This document shows, one piece after another, positions 45,334 to 55,669 of a DNA stretch of 64,000 nt. This stretch comes from Blepharisma stoltei. Taxonomy: Eukaryota; Ciliophora; Heterotrichea; Heterotrichida; Blepharismidae. How positions within the stretch are numbered: position 1 is the first letter of the stretch; every line of letters begins with the position of its first letter. The notes under the pieces were generated by a model that was given only the letters and a program-made list of their open reading frames with translations, did not search any database and was not told where the DNA came from. The stretch is taken from contig CAJZBQ010000003.1 of the NCBI GenBank assembly GCA_914767885.1, positions 434,001-498,000 of the forward strand, given 5' to 3'. A program made the translations under genes and the position numbers.

Positions 45334-46029
45334 TTAAAACCAATCAGCCGAACTTTTACTAAAGGGGCATTCTGGAGTTTTTGCTTTCAGCTTGCTTGCA
45401 GAAGGAAGAGGCGGCTTTATTGAGTCTAAAGATGGCCGAATCATGTTGACATTTTGAAAATTAGTCATGCGATGGTGGGCTTCTCTTATTTTCACAACAA
45501 CCCCCATCGAGCTTCTCAATCGATTTCCAGAAATTTCCTTTAAATCAGAGCCACTTTTAGAAATAGCAAGTTTTTGTGATTTTGGTCTTCTAAAGCCATT
45601 CATTGAATTTCTCAAATCTGAAGCATTATAAAACACTTCGCAGGAATTCATCCTATTAGGAAGAGGTTCTGCAAAGATATCAGTATTATTTTCATCAGAA
45701 ACCCTATCTTCAGAGTCGGATTTCGTCTTGCAATTTTTATTTAATTTCAAACTTTGGATTCTTACAGTCCCACGCTTGGATTTAGGTATTATTTGTTCAT
45801 CTTGGCTTGACGAAGGCTCAAAAGATCCTTCGCTTGAGTTAGAGCTGAGCGACGTTAGGCAGGCTGAGGGAGAAAGGCTTTGTGAGTTGGCTGAGGACCT
45901 TTGTGTAAAAGAACTGTGAGTTGCAGACCTTATATTTATCCTTGATGCTTTGGAGCCAAGACTTCCTGGCCGTGGAGGAAGTTTGAGAGGGGCAAGTTGG
46001 ACTAATTCGTTATTCGGAGAAGGATCCAT
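45334..46029 (-). CDS. Ser-rich hypothetical protein, 231 aa
   Basis: An uninterrupted frame from ATG to TAA. The sequence is Ser/Asn/Lys/Pro-rich and probably disordered, with short conserved-looking basic patches (GVVVKIREAHHRM, PKSRK-type). No domain was recognised. It is separated from the OB-fold gene by about 205 bp. Confidence 0.55.
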   Translation of the reverse strand: MDPSPNNELVQLAPLKLPPRPGSLGSKASRINIRSATHSSFTQRSSANSQSLSPSACLTSLSSNSSEGSFEPSSSQDEQIIPKSKRGTVRIQSLKLNKNCKTKSDSEDRVSDENNTDIFAEPLPNRMNSCEVFYNASDLRNSMNGFRRPKSQKLAISKSGSDLKEISGNRLRSSMGVVVKIREAHHRMTNFQNVNMIRPSLDSIKPPLPSASKLKAKTPECPFSKSSADWF

Positions 46030-46254
46030 TATGAAGTAATAAAATTCATCGTTAATTATAAGGATGGATTATTAGTATTATGTATGGTGGATGGTTGCAT
46101 ATGGAATTCTCCATAATTTTTAAATTAGTTTTGAGCATATTAGCCGATAATAAACGGCTATGTTAAATATGATCTGTGAGAAACTCAATGAAAATGTCGT
46201 TTATTATTATAATTTTAACTTACTCTCCCCTCCATCCTTGATCGAACGATTGAC

Positions 46255-47078
46255 ACTTTTTATTTTTGTAATGGAGGATTTCTTAATAAGAAGGCGGAAT
46301 TGAGAAGAAGCTGCTCTAGCCTCGAGCCAGAGATTGTGCAGTACCAGTAATGCCTCTGATGCAGAGGAGTCCGATTTTTCTGATATGGTTTGGGAAGAAA
46401 TTGAGTTTCTTGAAGAAGAGATAAGAGCACTAGAAAATGAGCTTGCAGATGAGGGGATCGAAGAGGATATGGAAGAGGAGAGCGATGTTGATGATGAAAA
46501 AGGAACGGAAGAAGCGGAGAGTCTGAGACTCTGGCTCGCTGGACAGGAAGGTGAAATTCTGGATGCTGGGGAGTTGATCCTAGCCACAGGATCCATCAAT
46601 CAGGTACCGATCGAGATCGTCGAGTGGGTGAAGGTGGAAAGCAAGGAGACCAAAAGCCAGGAAAATCAAAGTAGCCAAAACAGCAAAAAAAGCAAGAAAA
46701 GCCAAACCCCCAAGAAAGGCCAAAAAGCCCAAAAGACCAAAAAGCCCAAAAGGACCAAAAAGCCCGAAAAGACCAAAAAGACCAAAAAGACCAAAATGAC
46801 CAAAATGGCCAAAAAGACCAAAAAGACTGAAAAGACCAAAAAGACCAAAAAAAACCAAAAAGACCAAAATGACCAAAAAGACGAAAGAATACACAAGGCT
46901 AAAAATCTGGAGGGGGCGAAAGCTAGCGTAAGGGTGGAAAAAACGGAAGGTGGTGTAAAAACATGGAAAAAGAGGAAAAAGCCCAAACAGTTTGGTGTAA
47001 ATCATCAAAATTTAGGGAAAAATGGACCTTAAGGTCCGTTGGGTGGCTGTAGCCACTAGATAATATAAGATAAGATAA
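46255..47078 (+). mobile_element. Non-LTR-like retroelement inserted in family C
   Basis: 824 bp flanked by the perfect 15-bp direct repeat GATCGAACGATTGAC (46240-46254 and 47079-47093), which is family C terminal sequence. The 3' end has a GTGGCT-GT-AGCCAC hairpin and an (ATAAG)n tail, both typical of target-primed retroposition. It carries one open frame (46271-47032) and no reverse transcriptase, so it is non-autonomous. Confidence 0.8.
46271..47032 (+). CDS. Retroelement ORF: acidic coiled coil plus Lys-rich tail
   Basis: 253 aa, with one in-frame TGA near the start read as Trp (RRRNWEEAAL). Residues 20-110 are acidic and helical (EEIEFLEEEIRALENELADE). Residues 125-215 are a low-complexity Lys/Thr tract built from short tandem repeats of AAGACCAAA-type units. 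The combination of coiled coil and basic tail recalls ORF1-type nucleic-acid chaperones of LINEs, but no sequence homology is claimed. The frame starts 16 bp inside the element and ends 46 bp before its 3' end. Confidence 0.6.
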
Positions 47079-47750
47079 GATCGAACGATTGACTGTAAAA
47101 ATTCCTAAAAATTGGGGAAATTAACCCCCATCCTTGATCGAACGATTTTCATATCATGCAAATTTTTATATATATAAAAAATATTAGTTATCAAAAGATT
47201 TGGAAGATGTGCCTAATGAAGTTGTTTTCAGAGCTTTGAGACAGCAGAAAGCTGCGAAATCAACCATCCGAAGTGATTTAGTCATCAACCTAGGCTTAAA
47301 AACTCAATAATCTAATAAAATAGAGATTCTTTAAAATTTTTAAAAAAACATTTAATTTAAGTTTAAAAGGGTAACTAATAAATCAAAATAGTAAAAATTG
47401 GTATTTTATGAAATTAATTCAATTTTTTTACTGTAAAAATAATTATTAAATACTCTTAACCCTCTTATTTAAAAGTAAATAAAAAAAATCTATATTTATC
47501 TTTTTCATTTTATATATATAAAATTTTTTTCCCAAAAATATTTTTTTTAACCCCCATCCTTGATCGAACGATGGCGAGTCGTTCGATCAAGGATAGGGGG
47601 GAGTTAGAAAAATTAAAAAAGATTTTTATTTTGCAATTAATATCCCAAAAATTTTTGTGGAAAATTGTTTATTGAAATTTCAATGAAAAAGCTAATTATT
47701 GTCTTATAGGTCATATTATGTTTACTATTATAGAGATGCTTAAATAGAAA

Positions 47751-50700
47751 ATGGACGAAGACTTATATGATGAATTCGGAAATCCAATCAATGCAGGGTC
47801 TGAGTCAGGAGAACCAGAAGAAAGTCCTCCACAAGATGAAGAAGTTGAAAATAATGAAGAAGGTCAAGGAATCATTGCAAGCGATAACATCATGATTGAG
47901 CCTACAGGCCAAGAAATTGTGCTTCACGAAGACAAGAGATATTATTTAGATCTTGACCAGGTCTATCCTGAGGCAGAAGCTCTTATTATGGAAGAAGACG
48001 CCCAGCCTATTACTCAGCCTATTATCCAGCCTGTCATTCAAAAGAACTTCGAGTTTACCTTTAAAGAAGTTCCTTTTACCACTAGCCCTATAGAGTTTTT
48101 GGTATCTTTATCTCATTGTCCTGATTCAATCCGAAACATCGCATTTATTGGGCATCTTCACCATGGGAAAACGACTTTTATTGACTTATTAGTTGAAGAC
48201 ACTCATCCTCAGATTGTAAGTGATCCTAATGACCCATTAAAATACATGGATACAAGAAATGATGAAAGGAAAAGAGAAATTTCAATAAAAGCGAAGCCTT
48301 TGACAGTTGTTTTAGAGACTAGCAGAGAAAAAAGCTATTTATTCAATATTATTGATACACCTGGACATCCTAATTTCAGTGATGAAGTGACTGCTGGTTT
48401 AAGATTGGCTGATGGGGTCATATTAATTGTTGATGTCATTGAAGGCGTAATGATATATTATTGCCTATTAAATTCATAATATTCTTAAGTATCTATAATC
48501 AGTTTTGTATTTTTGAAATAAATTAATAAATTGATAATATAAAGGTATAAACACAAAACAACTTTTAATCCATGCTTTAGAAAATGAACTAAAAGTAATA
48601 GTGGTCATCAATAAGTTTGATAGACTGCCATTAGAGCTAAAGATTCCTCCAGGTGACGTATATTTCAAAGTAAAACACACTTTAGATGAAATAAACTCAA
48701 TAATCTCAGCACATGCACCGTGGCATCCAAAAGTATCTCCTATTAATGAAAATGTGATTTTTGCGAGTGGGCTGTATGGGATGGCTTTTACATTAAGCTC
48801 TATGGCGAAAGTATATACAAATATTTATGGACCAAATTTTGATTCTGAAGAATTTGCTAAAAGATTGTGGGGTGATCTTTATTATAATAAAGAGACTAGA
48901 AGTTTTGCAAGGAAGCCGCCAATAGGAAAGTCAAATTCAGATAGAAGCTTTATTGAATTCATTGTAGAACCAATTTATAAGTTATTAGGGTATGCTGTTA
49001 GTGAGAAAGAGATAATTAGGGGTTAATGGATTATTTCAGCCCCTAGTCAGCCGAGCTTCATGTGGCGCTATACACTAAAGCCGCCAACACCCTTTTTCTT
49101 CAGGGTCACCAAAAATAGTTATGTCGTCAATCTGACAGGATACTCATCCGGACCTGCTTGAATCAAAATTTTCAGTAACGGACTCTCTTGAGCCTGGTAG
49201 CGTTCAGGATATGAAGAAATCGTCCGATGCTTTCTTCTGGAACTAGTCTGGCATTTATAGGCAGTAGAATACTCCTCCAGAAGTGCTCGATTGATACTGC
49301 ACTGTAGACAGAGGGAAGCCCCAGTCAGCCCAACCCAGCACACCACCCCATAGAGTTCCTCTACTACGATTCCGTGGCCCTCCATATGCCAGCACACTCA
49401 CTAGCCCTTAAAGTTCCGGCTTTTATCCTACAGCTACTCCATGATGGAGAAATTTTCACACTGTTAGTGAAGAAAAAGAGCAACTGGAAAAATTTTTAAG
49501 TTCAGTTGGACTTTTTATGAAGAAAAAGCATTATAACGATGACCCCCCTTCAATATTCATGTCTATTGCAACAAAAACGCAATTTTTAATATAAAAATTT
49601 TATATAAAAAAATAATAATTTTCATGTCTCTTGCAACAAATTATATACATTAAAATGGTGACACGTGCCAACCTGCCCTCTTGGCGCAGCAGTCCAGACC
49701 TTATGGCTACGGCGAACTGGGACGGACTCCGAGCCGAGAATCAGACGCAGGCTCAAGAAGTGTGTATTCGGGTAGGTTTTGGCTGCTTTCCTGTGGTTGG
49801 AAATGGAGGTGCTCAAGCAACATCCTTTGGATCCGAGGACCCATGGGCATTCCTCTACTGAGAAACTGGGGTTTCGGCCAGGCCACAGGGGAAAAGTCTT
49901 TTTCCTGTAGTTGTCGAAGGAAGGCACTTTGACATCCGATAGACTCCAAGGAGCTGATCCTTGGAATCAAGCTACTTCAATCGCCCGCAGCAGGGACGCA
50001 GAAATCCACAAGCCGCCACTCAAGACTGAACCCGCAAGGCAAGGAGGAGACAGAATGTACCGGAAGGGAACTCGTAAGAGGGATAGATTCTCTGGGCTGG
50101 AATCGAAAAGCTGTAGAACCTTCTGTACGGAAGGTCTTTGGTGACTGCGTCACCAATATGGCTAGCGCCTGTCTGTAATAATCCTAATCCTCTTGCAACA
50201 AATTTTCGATGCACATCTTAAATATTTCCGTACGCTTTAGCTAGATAAGTTTAATAAAATGGCGAGCGATGACAATAGCCGTCCAAATCTCGATGAGAAG
50301 GTCATTGACAAGCCTACAGCAGCGCTGTTTTATGGGTTTTTTGAGAAACTCACCTAGAGAAAAATGCATTAATTTTTTTTTTATAAAAATGTTGTGTTGC
50401 AGTAGGCATGAAGATTTTTTCGAAAAAATTTTTGTTGCAGTAGACATGAAGATTGAGGGGGGGGTCATCGTTACATACGACTCTAAAACTTTATTAAAAA
50501 TTGTACTGCGAACTTTCTTCAAAAAACCAAGCTGTCTAGTAGATCTTGCCGTAAAAAATTTTCCTGCTCCTTCTAAATCTAAGAAATTTGAACAAAACTA
50601 CAAAGGACCTTTGGCTGGAGAAATTATTGAAGAGATAATTAAAGGAAAAGACACCGGGCCTTTAGTTGTTGACATTGTCAAGCAGTATCATGACTCTGAA

Positions 50701-52161
50701 TGCAAATTTTTTTATATATTTGGCAGAGTTCTTAGCGGAACATTAAGGCCTGGGGAATTAGTAAATGTTTTAGGTCAAAAATATTCAATTCAAAACCCTG
50801 AAGACAAATTCCAAGCAGAAATTGATAAAATTTATTATTTTAATTCTAGGTATAAGCTGCAAGTTCAAGAAATCCCTGCAGGCTGCTGGGCTTTAATAGA
50901 AAGTTCACAAATTGATATTCCCAAAACCTGCACAATAACTAGCCCTGATCTTTCAGAAAATATAGAAATTCTTAAGCCTTACAGATTCAGCACATCAAGC
51001 ATAGTTAAAATTGCAATGGAGCCATATAACCCTTCAGATTTGCCTAAAATGCTTCAAGGTCTCAATTTTTGTTCTAAGAGTTACCCATTGCTTGATTTTA
51101 AAGTGCAAGAAACTGGAGAACACGTCATAGCTGGCACTGGAGAGCTTTATCTTGATTCAGTGTTGCATGATGTGCGTGAGCTGTATACTGATATAGAAAT
51201 AAAACTTTCAGATCCTTATGTCTCATTTAATGAAACTGTCATAGACTCTTCATCTTTTAAATGCTTCGCTGAGACTCCTAATGGTAAAAATCGCTTTTCT
51301 ATGATTGCTGAGCCATTAGAAGCTGTAATAGGTTCTGCAATAGAAAAGCATAAAATCCATATAAATTGGCCTCCAGAGAAGCTTTCGAGCCATTTTGAAG
51401 AAAATTATAATTGAGATGTTTTGGCTTCTTCATCAATATGGGCATTTGGTCCAGATTCATATGGCTCTAATATTCTCATAAATGATATATTGCCATATGA
51501 GAGAGACGATGATTTATTAGCAAGCATTAAAAATCCAGTTGTTCAAGGATTTCAATGGGCTTGCAGAGAAGGGCCACTATGTGAAGAGCCAATACGTTTG
51601 ACAAAGTTTAAGATTTTAGAAGCTGCTATGGCAGCTGAACCAATTTATAGAGCAAGTGGCCAAATAATACCTACAGTAAGAAGGGTCTGCTATTCATCAT
51701 TTTTGTTATCAAGTCCTAGACTAATGGAGCCTTATTATTTAGTAGAAATTCAATGTACTCAAGACTGCATCCCAGCTGTTCATTTAGTTATGACAAAGAG
51801 AAGAGGACACATTGATATGGAAGAACCTAAGCCAGGCTCTCCACATTATACACTTCTAGGGACCTTACCTGTTATAGATTCCTTTGGGTTTGAAACTGAT
51901 TTAAGAACCTACACAAGCGGTATGGCATTTTGTGTATCAATTTTCGACCACTGGGAAGTCGTTATTTCTGACCCATTAGATCGAAATATAAAGATCAAGC
52001 CACTAGAGCCTTGCCCAGTTCCCCATCTAGCCAGAGAGTTTATGCTAAAAACTAGACGAAGAAAAGGCTTGACAGACGACATCACAATTACAAAATTTTT
52101 TGATCATCCATTATTAAGAGATATGGCCAAAGAAGACCAAGATCTTGCACCATATTTTTAA
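47751..52161 (+). CDS. SNU114: Spliceosomal U5 GTPase Snu114 / EFTUD2
   Basis: Removing three IESs leaves 2,913 nt, or 970 aa, close to human EFTUD2 (972). It starts [13 protein letters not shown] with the acidic N-terminus typical of Snu114. GTPase motifs: G1 [10 protein letters not shown]3 [12 protein letters not shown]4 NKFDRL. EF-2-like domains II-V follow, with a TGA Trp in [18 protein letters not shown] and a C-terminal end DLAPYF. The protein is part of the U5 snRNP and controls Brr2/Prp8 during spliceosome activation, which in this organism acts on 15-nt introns. Junctions: [42 protein letters not shown]. Confidence 0.95.
48454..48547. mobile_element. IES 1 of SNU114 (94 bp)
   Basis: TA at 48454 and 48548, AT-rich, with weak inverted ends (TATATTATTG / TATACCTTTATA). 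Removal restores the conserved GVMINTKQLL segment after the G3/G4 region. Confidence 0.82.
48999..49464. mobile_element. IES 2 of SNU114, retroposon type
   Basis: 466 bp, TA at 48999 and 49465. Both TAs lie inside the direct repeat CTGTTAGTGA (48995-49004, 49461-49470), whose flanks are also similar (GAGAAAGAG / GAAGAAAAAGAG). The interior is GC-richer and non-coding. Host sequence VSE is duplicated at both edges, as expected for a target-site duplication. Confidence 0.82.
49643..50189 (+). repeat. SINE-like retroposon, copy 3, inside family B
   Basis: 547 bp flanked by CTCTTGCAACAAATT (49628-49642, 50190-50204). A-box-like TTGGCGCAGCAGTCC lies near 49680. The same target duplication flanks the SINE in the other family B copies. 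Confidence 0.85.
50259..50357 (+). CDS. Short conserved ORF in family B, copy 1
   Basis: 32 codons ([15 protein letters not shown]... ending FEKLT, then TAG). The family B copy at 53569-54532 has an ORF of identical length with four amino-acid differences and no frameshift. It could be a remnant of a transposase or of a captured host exon; a translated product is not shown. Confidence 0.35.
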   Translation: MASDDNSRPNLDEKVIDKPTAALFYGFFEKLT

Positions 52162-52257
52162 TTAATTTAGTTTCGGATCAGTAAATAGCCATTTTATTTA
52201 AAACTACTATAAGCCATTGATAATTGAAGTAACAGTTAACGTCTTTAATAATCAAAT

Positions 52258-52893
52258 ATGGTGAAGCTAGCAATTCTGATGGTCATTTCTCTCACAGCCT
52301 TAGCAGTGAACCCAAGTCTCTTTAAAGCACAGTTCTTAGAAACCCAAGAAGATCAAGCAGCATGCATAAAGCCAGAAGAACAAGTTTGTGAAGAACAAGT
52401 CCAAGTCTGCAAAGGAGAAAAAGGAGATAAAGGGGAACAAGGACCACAAGGGCCAGCAGGCCCAGCTGGACCAGCAGGACCACAAGGCTGCCCTGGTCCT
52501 AAAGGAGAAAAAGGAGAAAAAGGAGACAAAGGAGAAAAAGGTGAACAAGGCTGCCAAGGGTTGCAAGGAGAAAAAGGAGAGAAAGGATGCCAAGGGGCAC
52601 AAGGTCCACAAGGGGAAAAAGGAGAAAAAGGTGAGAGAGGAGCCAGAGGAGTTTCTGTGAAATGCATTGAAGTTGATGATTGGAGCGAATGCGACGAAAA
52701 AGTAGTCCAAACTTCAGTTAAAAGCAGTGACGGATCTGTTTCATCAAGCTCGTGGGTTAGTAGTAGCTCAAGTGTAGACCAAGCTAATGTTGTGGGACAA
52801 GCCAATGTTATCGCTCAGAGCAGCTCAAGTGGCCAGAACAACGCAATAGCTCAAAACAACGCCATTGTTCAAAACAACGCTGTAGCACAGTAA
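52258..52893 (+). CDS. Secreted collagen-like protein, copy 1
   Basis: 211 aa. An N-terminal signal peptide ([17 protein letters not shown]) is followed by a Cys-containing acidic linker, then 27 uninterrupted Gly-X-Y triplets ([12 protein letters not shown]...ERGARG) with Cys at intervals. The C-terminal 75 residues are Ser-rich and end in Gln/Asn repeats ([32 protein letters not shown]), which resemble curlin-like strand-turn repeats. Collagen triplets form triple helices; an extracellular or cortical role (surface coat or cyst wall) is inferred. It is paralogous to the gene at 54686. The start codon and signal peptide are nearly identical in the two genes. Confidence 0.85.
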   Translation: MVKLAILMVISLTALAVNPSLFKAQFLETQEDQAACIKPEEQVCEEQVQVCKGEKGDKGEQGPQGPAGPAGPAGPQGCPGPKGEKGEKGDKGEKGEQGCQGLQGEKGEKGCQGAQGPQGEKGEKGERGARGVSVKCIEVDDWSECDEKVVQTSVKSSDGSVSSSSWVSSSSSVDQANVVGQANVIAQSSSSGQNNAIAQNNAIVQNNAVAQ

Positions 52894-52898
52894 TGCAT

Positions 52899-53277
52899 TA
52901 ACTCCCCCCCCTCCGTGAGTGAACAAAAAAATTTTGTTCACTCACGGAAGGGGGTTAATTTTTTTTTTTAAAAAAATTATATTTAAATGTTTTAAAAATT
53001 ATTTTTTTCGAAATTTTAAAAAAATCCTAATTCACAAAAACTGGAACGCAAATATTAATTTAATTTATAAAATTTATGTTTTAAATAGCAATTCGTTTAA
53101 AATTAAACAGAATTAGCTCTAAATTTCATTATATTAATTATCATTTATATATCAAATTTTTTTTCATAAAAAATTTTTCTATTAAAAAAATTTTTGTTCA
53201 CTCACGGAGGGTGAGTTTTTGGGCAAAAAATGGCGATTTTATTAATGGTTTTGTTCACTCACGGAGGGGGGGGGGAT
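52899..53277. mobile_element. Family A element downstream of collagen gene 1
   Basis: 379 bp, TA at 52899 and 53278, six bp after the stop codon. Hairpin end on the left. Being in the 3' untranslated region, its removal cannot be tested by frame. Confidence 0.85.
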
Positions 53278-53708
53278 TAAGCAAATTTTTTATCAATCGT
53301 CTTTATATCAGTAATTTCCTTTTTAAAATTCGCCATTTTGAATTTATGCTCAAAACAAAATTCTGACCTTTATTCTTTTATTGGAAAAATCCAAAATTTT
53401 AACTAGGTGAATGATTACTATTAGAATACGAAATTCTTTTATAAAGCATTTTTGTAGAATTTTAATTTTGTTTATGATATTCTTCTACTGAGAATATACA
53501 AATTTCAGCTTCATCCTTTATATATACTTAAATTATTCAAATTTAAATAATCTCCATCTTTCTATTAATAACGATGACCCCCCCCTCAATCTTCATGTCT
53601 ACTGCAACAAAAATTTTTCGAAAAAATTTTCATGCCTACTGCAACACAACATTTTCATGACTACTGCAACACAACATTTTTACAAAAAAAGAATTAATGC
53701 ATTTTTCT

Positions 53709-53807
53709 CTAGGTGAGTTTCTCAAAAACCCTATAAAACAGCGCTGCTGTAGGCGTGTCAATGACCTTCTCATCGAGATTTGGACGGCTATTGTCATTGC
53801 TCGCCAT
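53709..53807 (-). CDS. Short conserved ORF in family B, copy 2
   Basis: 32 codons starting [15 protein letters not shown] and ending VFEKLT, TAG stop. Same length and frame as the ORF at 50259-50357. Conservation over two diverged copies is the only evidence for coding. Confidence 0.35.
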   Translation of the reverse strand: MASNDNSRPNLDEKVIDTPTAALFYRVFEKLT

Positions 53808-53877
53808 TTTATTAAACTTATCTAAACTAAAAAGTACAGAAAAATTTAAGATGCGCATCTAAAATTTGCTGCAAGAG

Positions 53878-54424
53878 GATTAGGATTATTACAGACAGGC
53901 GCTAGCCATATTGGTGTCACAGTCACCAAAGACCTCCCGTGCAGAAGGTTCTACCGCTTTTCGATTCCAGCCCAGAGGGTCTATTCCTCTTACGAGTGCC
54001 CTTCCGGTACATTCTGTCTCCTCCTTGCCTTGCGGGTTCAGTCTTGAGTGGGCGGCTTATGGATTTCTGCGTCCCTGCTACGGGCAATTGGAGTAGCTTG
54101 ATTCCAAGGATCAGCTCCTTAGAGTCTATCGGGTGTCAAAGTGCCTTCCTTCTACAGCTACACGAAAAAGACTGTTCCCCTGTGGCCTGGGCAGAAACCC
54201 CAGTTTCTCGGTAGAGGAATGCCCATGGGTCCTCGGATCAAAAGGACGTTGTTGAGCTAATCTATTTCCAAACACAGGAAAGCAGCCAAAACCTGCCCGG
54301 ATATACACTTCTTGAGTCTGCGTCTGATCCTCGGCTCGGGGTCCGTCCCAGTTCGCATTAGCCATAAGGTCTGGAATGCTGCGCCAAGAGGCAGGCTGAC
54401 ACGTGTCACCATTTTAATATATAT
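53878..54424 (-). repeat. SINE-like retroposon, copy 4, inside family B
   Basis: 547 bp, reverse orientation, flanked by AATTTG(C/T)TGCAAGAG at 53863-53877 and 54425-54439, i.e. the same target duplication as the copies in 49534-50471 and 63576-64000. Confidence 0.85.
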
Positions 54425-54685
54425 AATTTGTTGCAAGAGACATGAAAATTAATATTTTTTTTATATAAAATTTTATATTAAAAATTGCATTTTTGTTGCA
54501 ATAGGCATGAAGATTGAGGGGGGGGTCATCGTTAATATACATTGAGATAATTCGAATGGCATAACTTCAAATATACACAAAATTATGAATTGATCAGAAA
54601 TTATAAGACAAGTATATGTTGCATATACGATATTTTATAGTCATAGATTTGATATGATCATTTATATAAAAAGGTATAATTAAAT

Positions 54686-55396
54686 ATGGTGAAGCTTGCA
54701 ATTCTGATGGTCATGGCTTTGTGTGCTTTTGCGGTGACTCCAAAAGTCTTTAGAAGTCAGTTTGTAGAAACAGAGAGCGATTATTCTGAAAGTCAACAAT
54801 GCGAAGGACAGCAAGCTCAAGCTTGCAAAGGTGAAAAAGGAGATAAAGGAGATCAAGGCCCACAAGGTCCTCCAGGTCCATGTGGCCCACAAGGGCCTCA
54901 AGGCTGTCCAGGCCTAAAGGGCGATAAAGGTGAAAAAGGCGAAAAAGGATGCCAAGGGGATGCTGGCCTTCAAGGAATAAAAGGAGAAAAAGGAGACCAA
55001 GGAGCACAAGGACTAGCAGGATGCCAAGGCGAAAAAGGAGACAGAGGTGATAGAGGTTCAAGAGGTGCTTGTATTAAATGCACAAAAATTGATAATTATG
55101 ATGAAAGCCAAGCCTCTTCATGTGCAGATCAACAAAAAGATTCCATAAAGCAAGATAGCTCACAATGTAATTCCTCATCTGCTGCCAGTTCTCAATCTGA
55201 TACTTCATCAGAACAATCACAGCAAGTCATTCAAATAAACAAAATTAACCAATCCAATGAAATTGTCAAAGGCGATGAAAGTGGAACAAGCTCAGTAGGT
55301 TCTGTTACTTCATCAACTTTTTCACAAGATGGAAAAGTAACGCAAGTCAATCAAATCGATCAGGCAAATATAATTTCTCAAGCTGCTAAAAAATAG
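54686..55396 (+). CDS. Secreted collagen-like protein, copy 2
   Basis: 236 aa. Signal peptide [17 protein letters not shown], acidic Gln/Cys-containing linker, 27 Gly-X-Y triplets ([12 protein letters not shown]...RGSRGA) and a Ser/Gln-rich C-terminus with QVIQINKINQSNEIV and QVNQIDQANIISQ. The triplet number equals that of copy 1 although the triplets differ, so helix length seems constrained. The C-terminal regions have diverged more. About 1.8 kb of spacer, mostly mobile elements, separates the two genes. Confidence 0.85.
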   Translation: MVKLAILMVMALCAFAVTPKVFRSQFVETESDYSESQQCEGQQAQACKGEKGDKGDQGPQGPPGPCGPQGPQGCPGLKGDKGEKGEKGCQGDAGLQGIKGEKGDQGAQGLAGCQGEKGDRGDRGSRGACIKCTKIDNYDESQASSCADQQKDSIKQDSSQCNSSSAASSQSDTSSEQSQQVIQINKINQSNEIVKGDESGTSSVGSVTSSTFSQDGKVTQVNQIDQANIISQAAKK

Positions 55397-55669
55397 AATA
55401 AACAGATTTTTAAATTGAATTATTTTTAAAATTTCCATTTTTATTATTAATTGATTTGCCTATCAAAATGTATTATTTTTAATAAAATAAATAATATAAA
55501 TATTAATAATCTTAAAGAGGTTTTAGATAAAATAATCATAAAAGTTAAGCAATTATATTAATCTATCGCATTAATCAATTTATATAAGATTTTCAAAATA
55601 TTTGCTTAAAGTACATAGCTAATATAGCATACAAATTAATAATCCATATTTTTAAAATCTTATAAATTA

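Larger units (their letters stand above)
46221..47604. mobile_element. Family C MITE split by a retroelement, intergenic
   Basis: Inverted orientation relative to the other two C copies (hairpin end on the right). TA at 46221 and 47605. Without the 824-bp insert and one copy of its target duplication it would be 545 bp, the family length. It lies between two divergent genes. Confidence 0.85.
49534..50471. mobile_element. IES 3 of SNU114, family B
   Basis: 938 bp, TA at 49534 and 50472, with perfect inverted ends TAACGATGACCCCCC. The motif CATGTCTAYTGCAACA recurs near both ends. It contains the SINE-like insert (49643-50189) and a short open frame (50259-50357). Excision fuses ...KKKHY to TYDSKT.... 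Confidence 0.92.
53569..54532. mobile_element. Family B element between the collagen genes
   Basis: 964 bp in inverted orientation relative to the SNU114 copy. TA at 53569 and 54533, inverted ends TAACGATGACCCCCC. Near its left end the CATG(T/C)CTACTGCAACA motif occurs three times in succession. Confidence 0.9.

Noticed and set aside
46580-47008. Long open frames on the minus strand rich in Phe, Leu and Gly
   Set aside because: They are the antisense of the Lys-rich repeat tract of the retroelement ORF; the composition reflects the repeat, not a membrane protein.
49119-49397. Open frame in the GC-rich insert of SNU114
   Set aside because: It lies within an IES, has no domain and no conserved counterpart, and GC-richer non-coding DNA here is open by chance.
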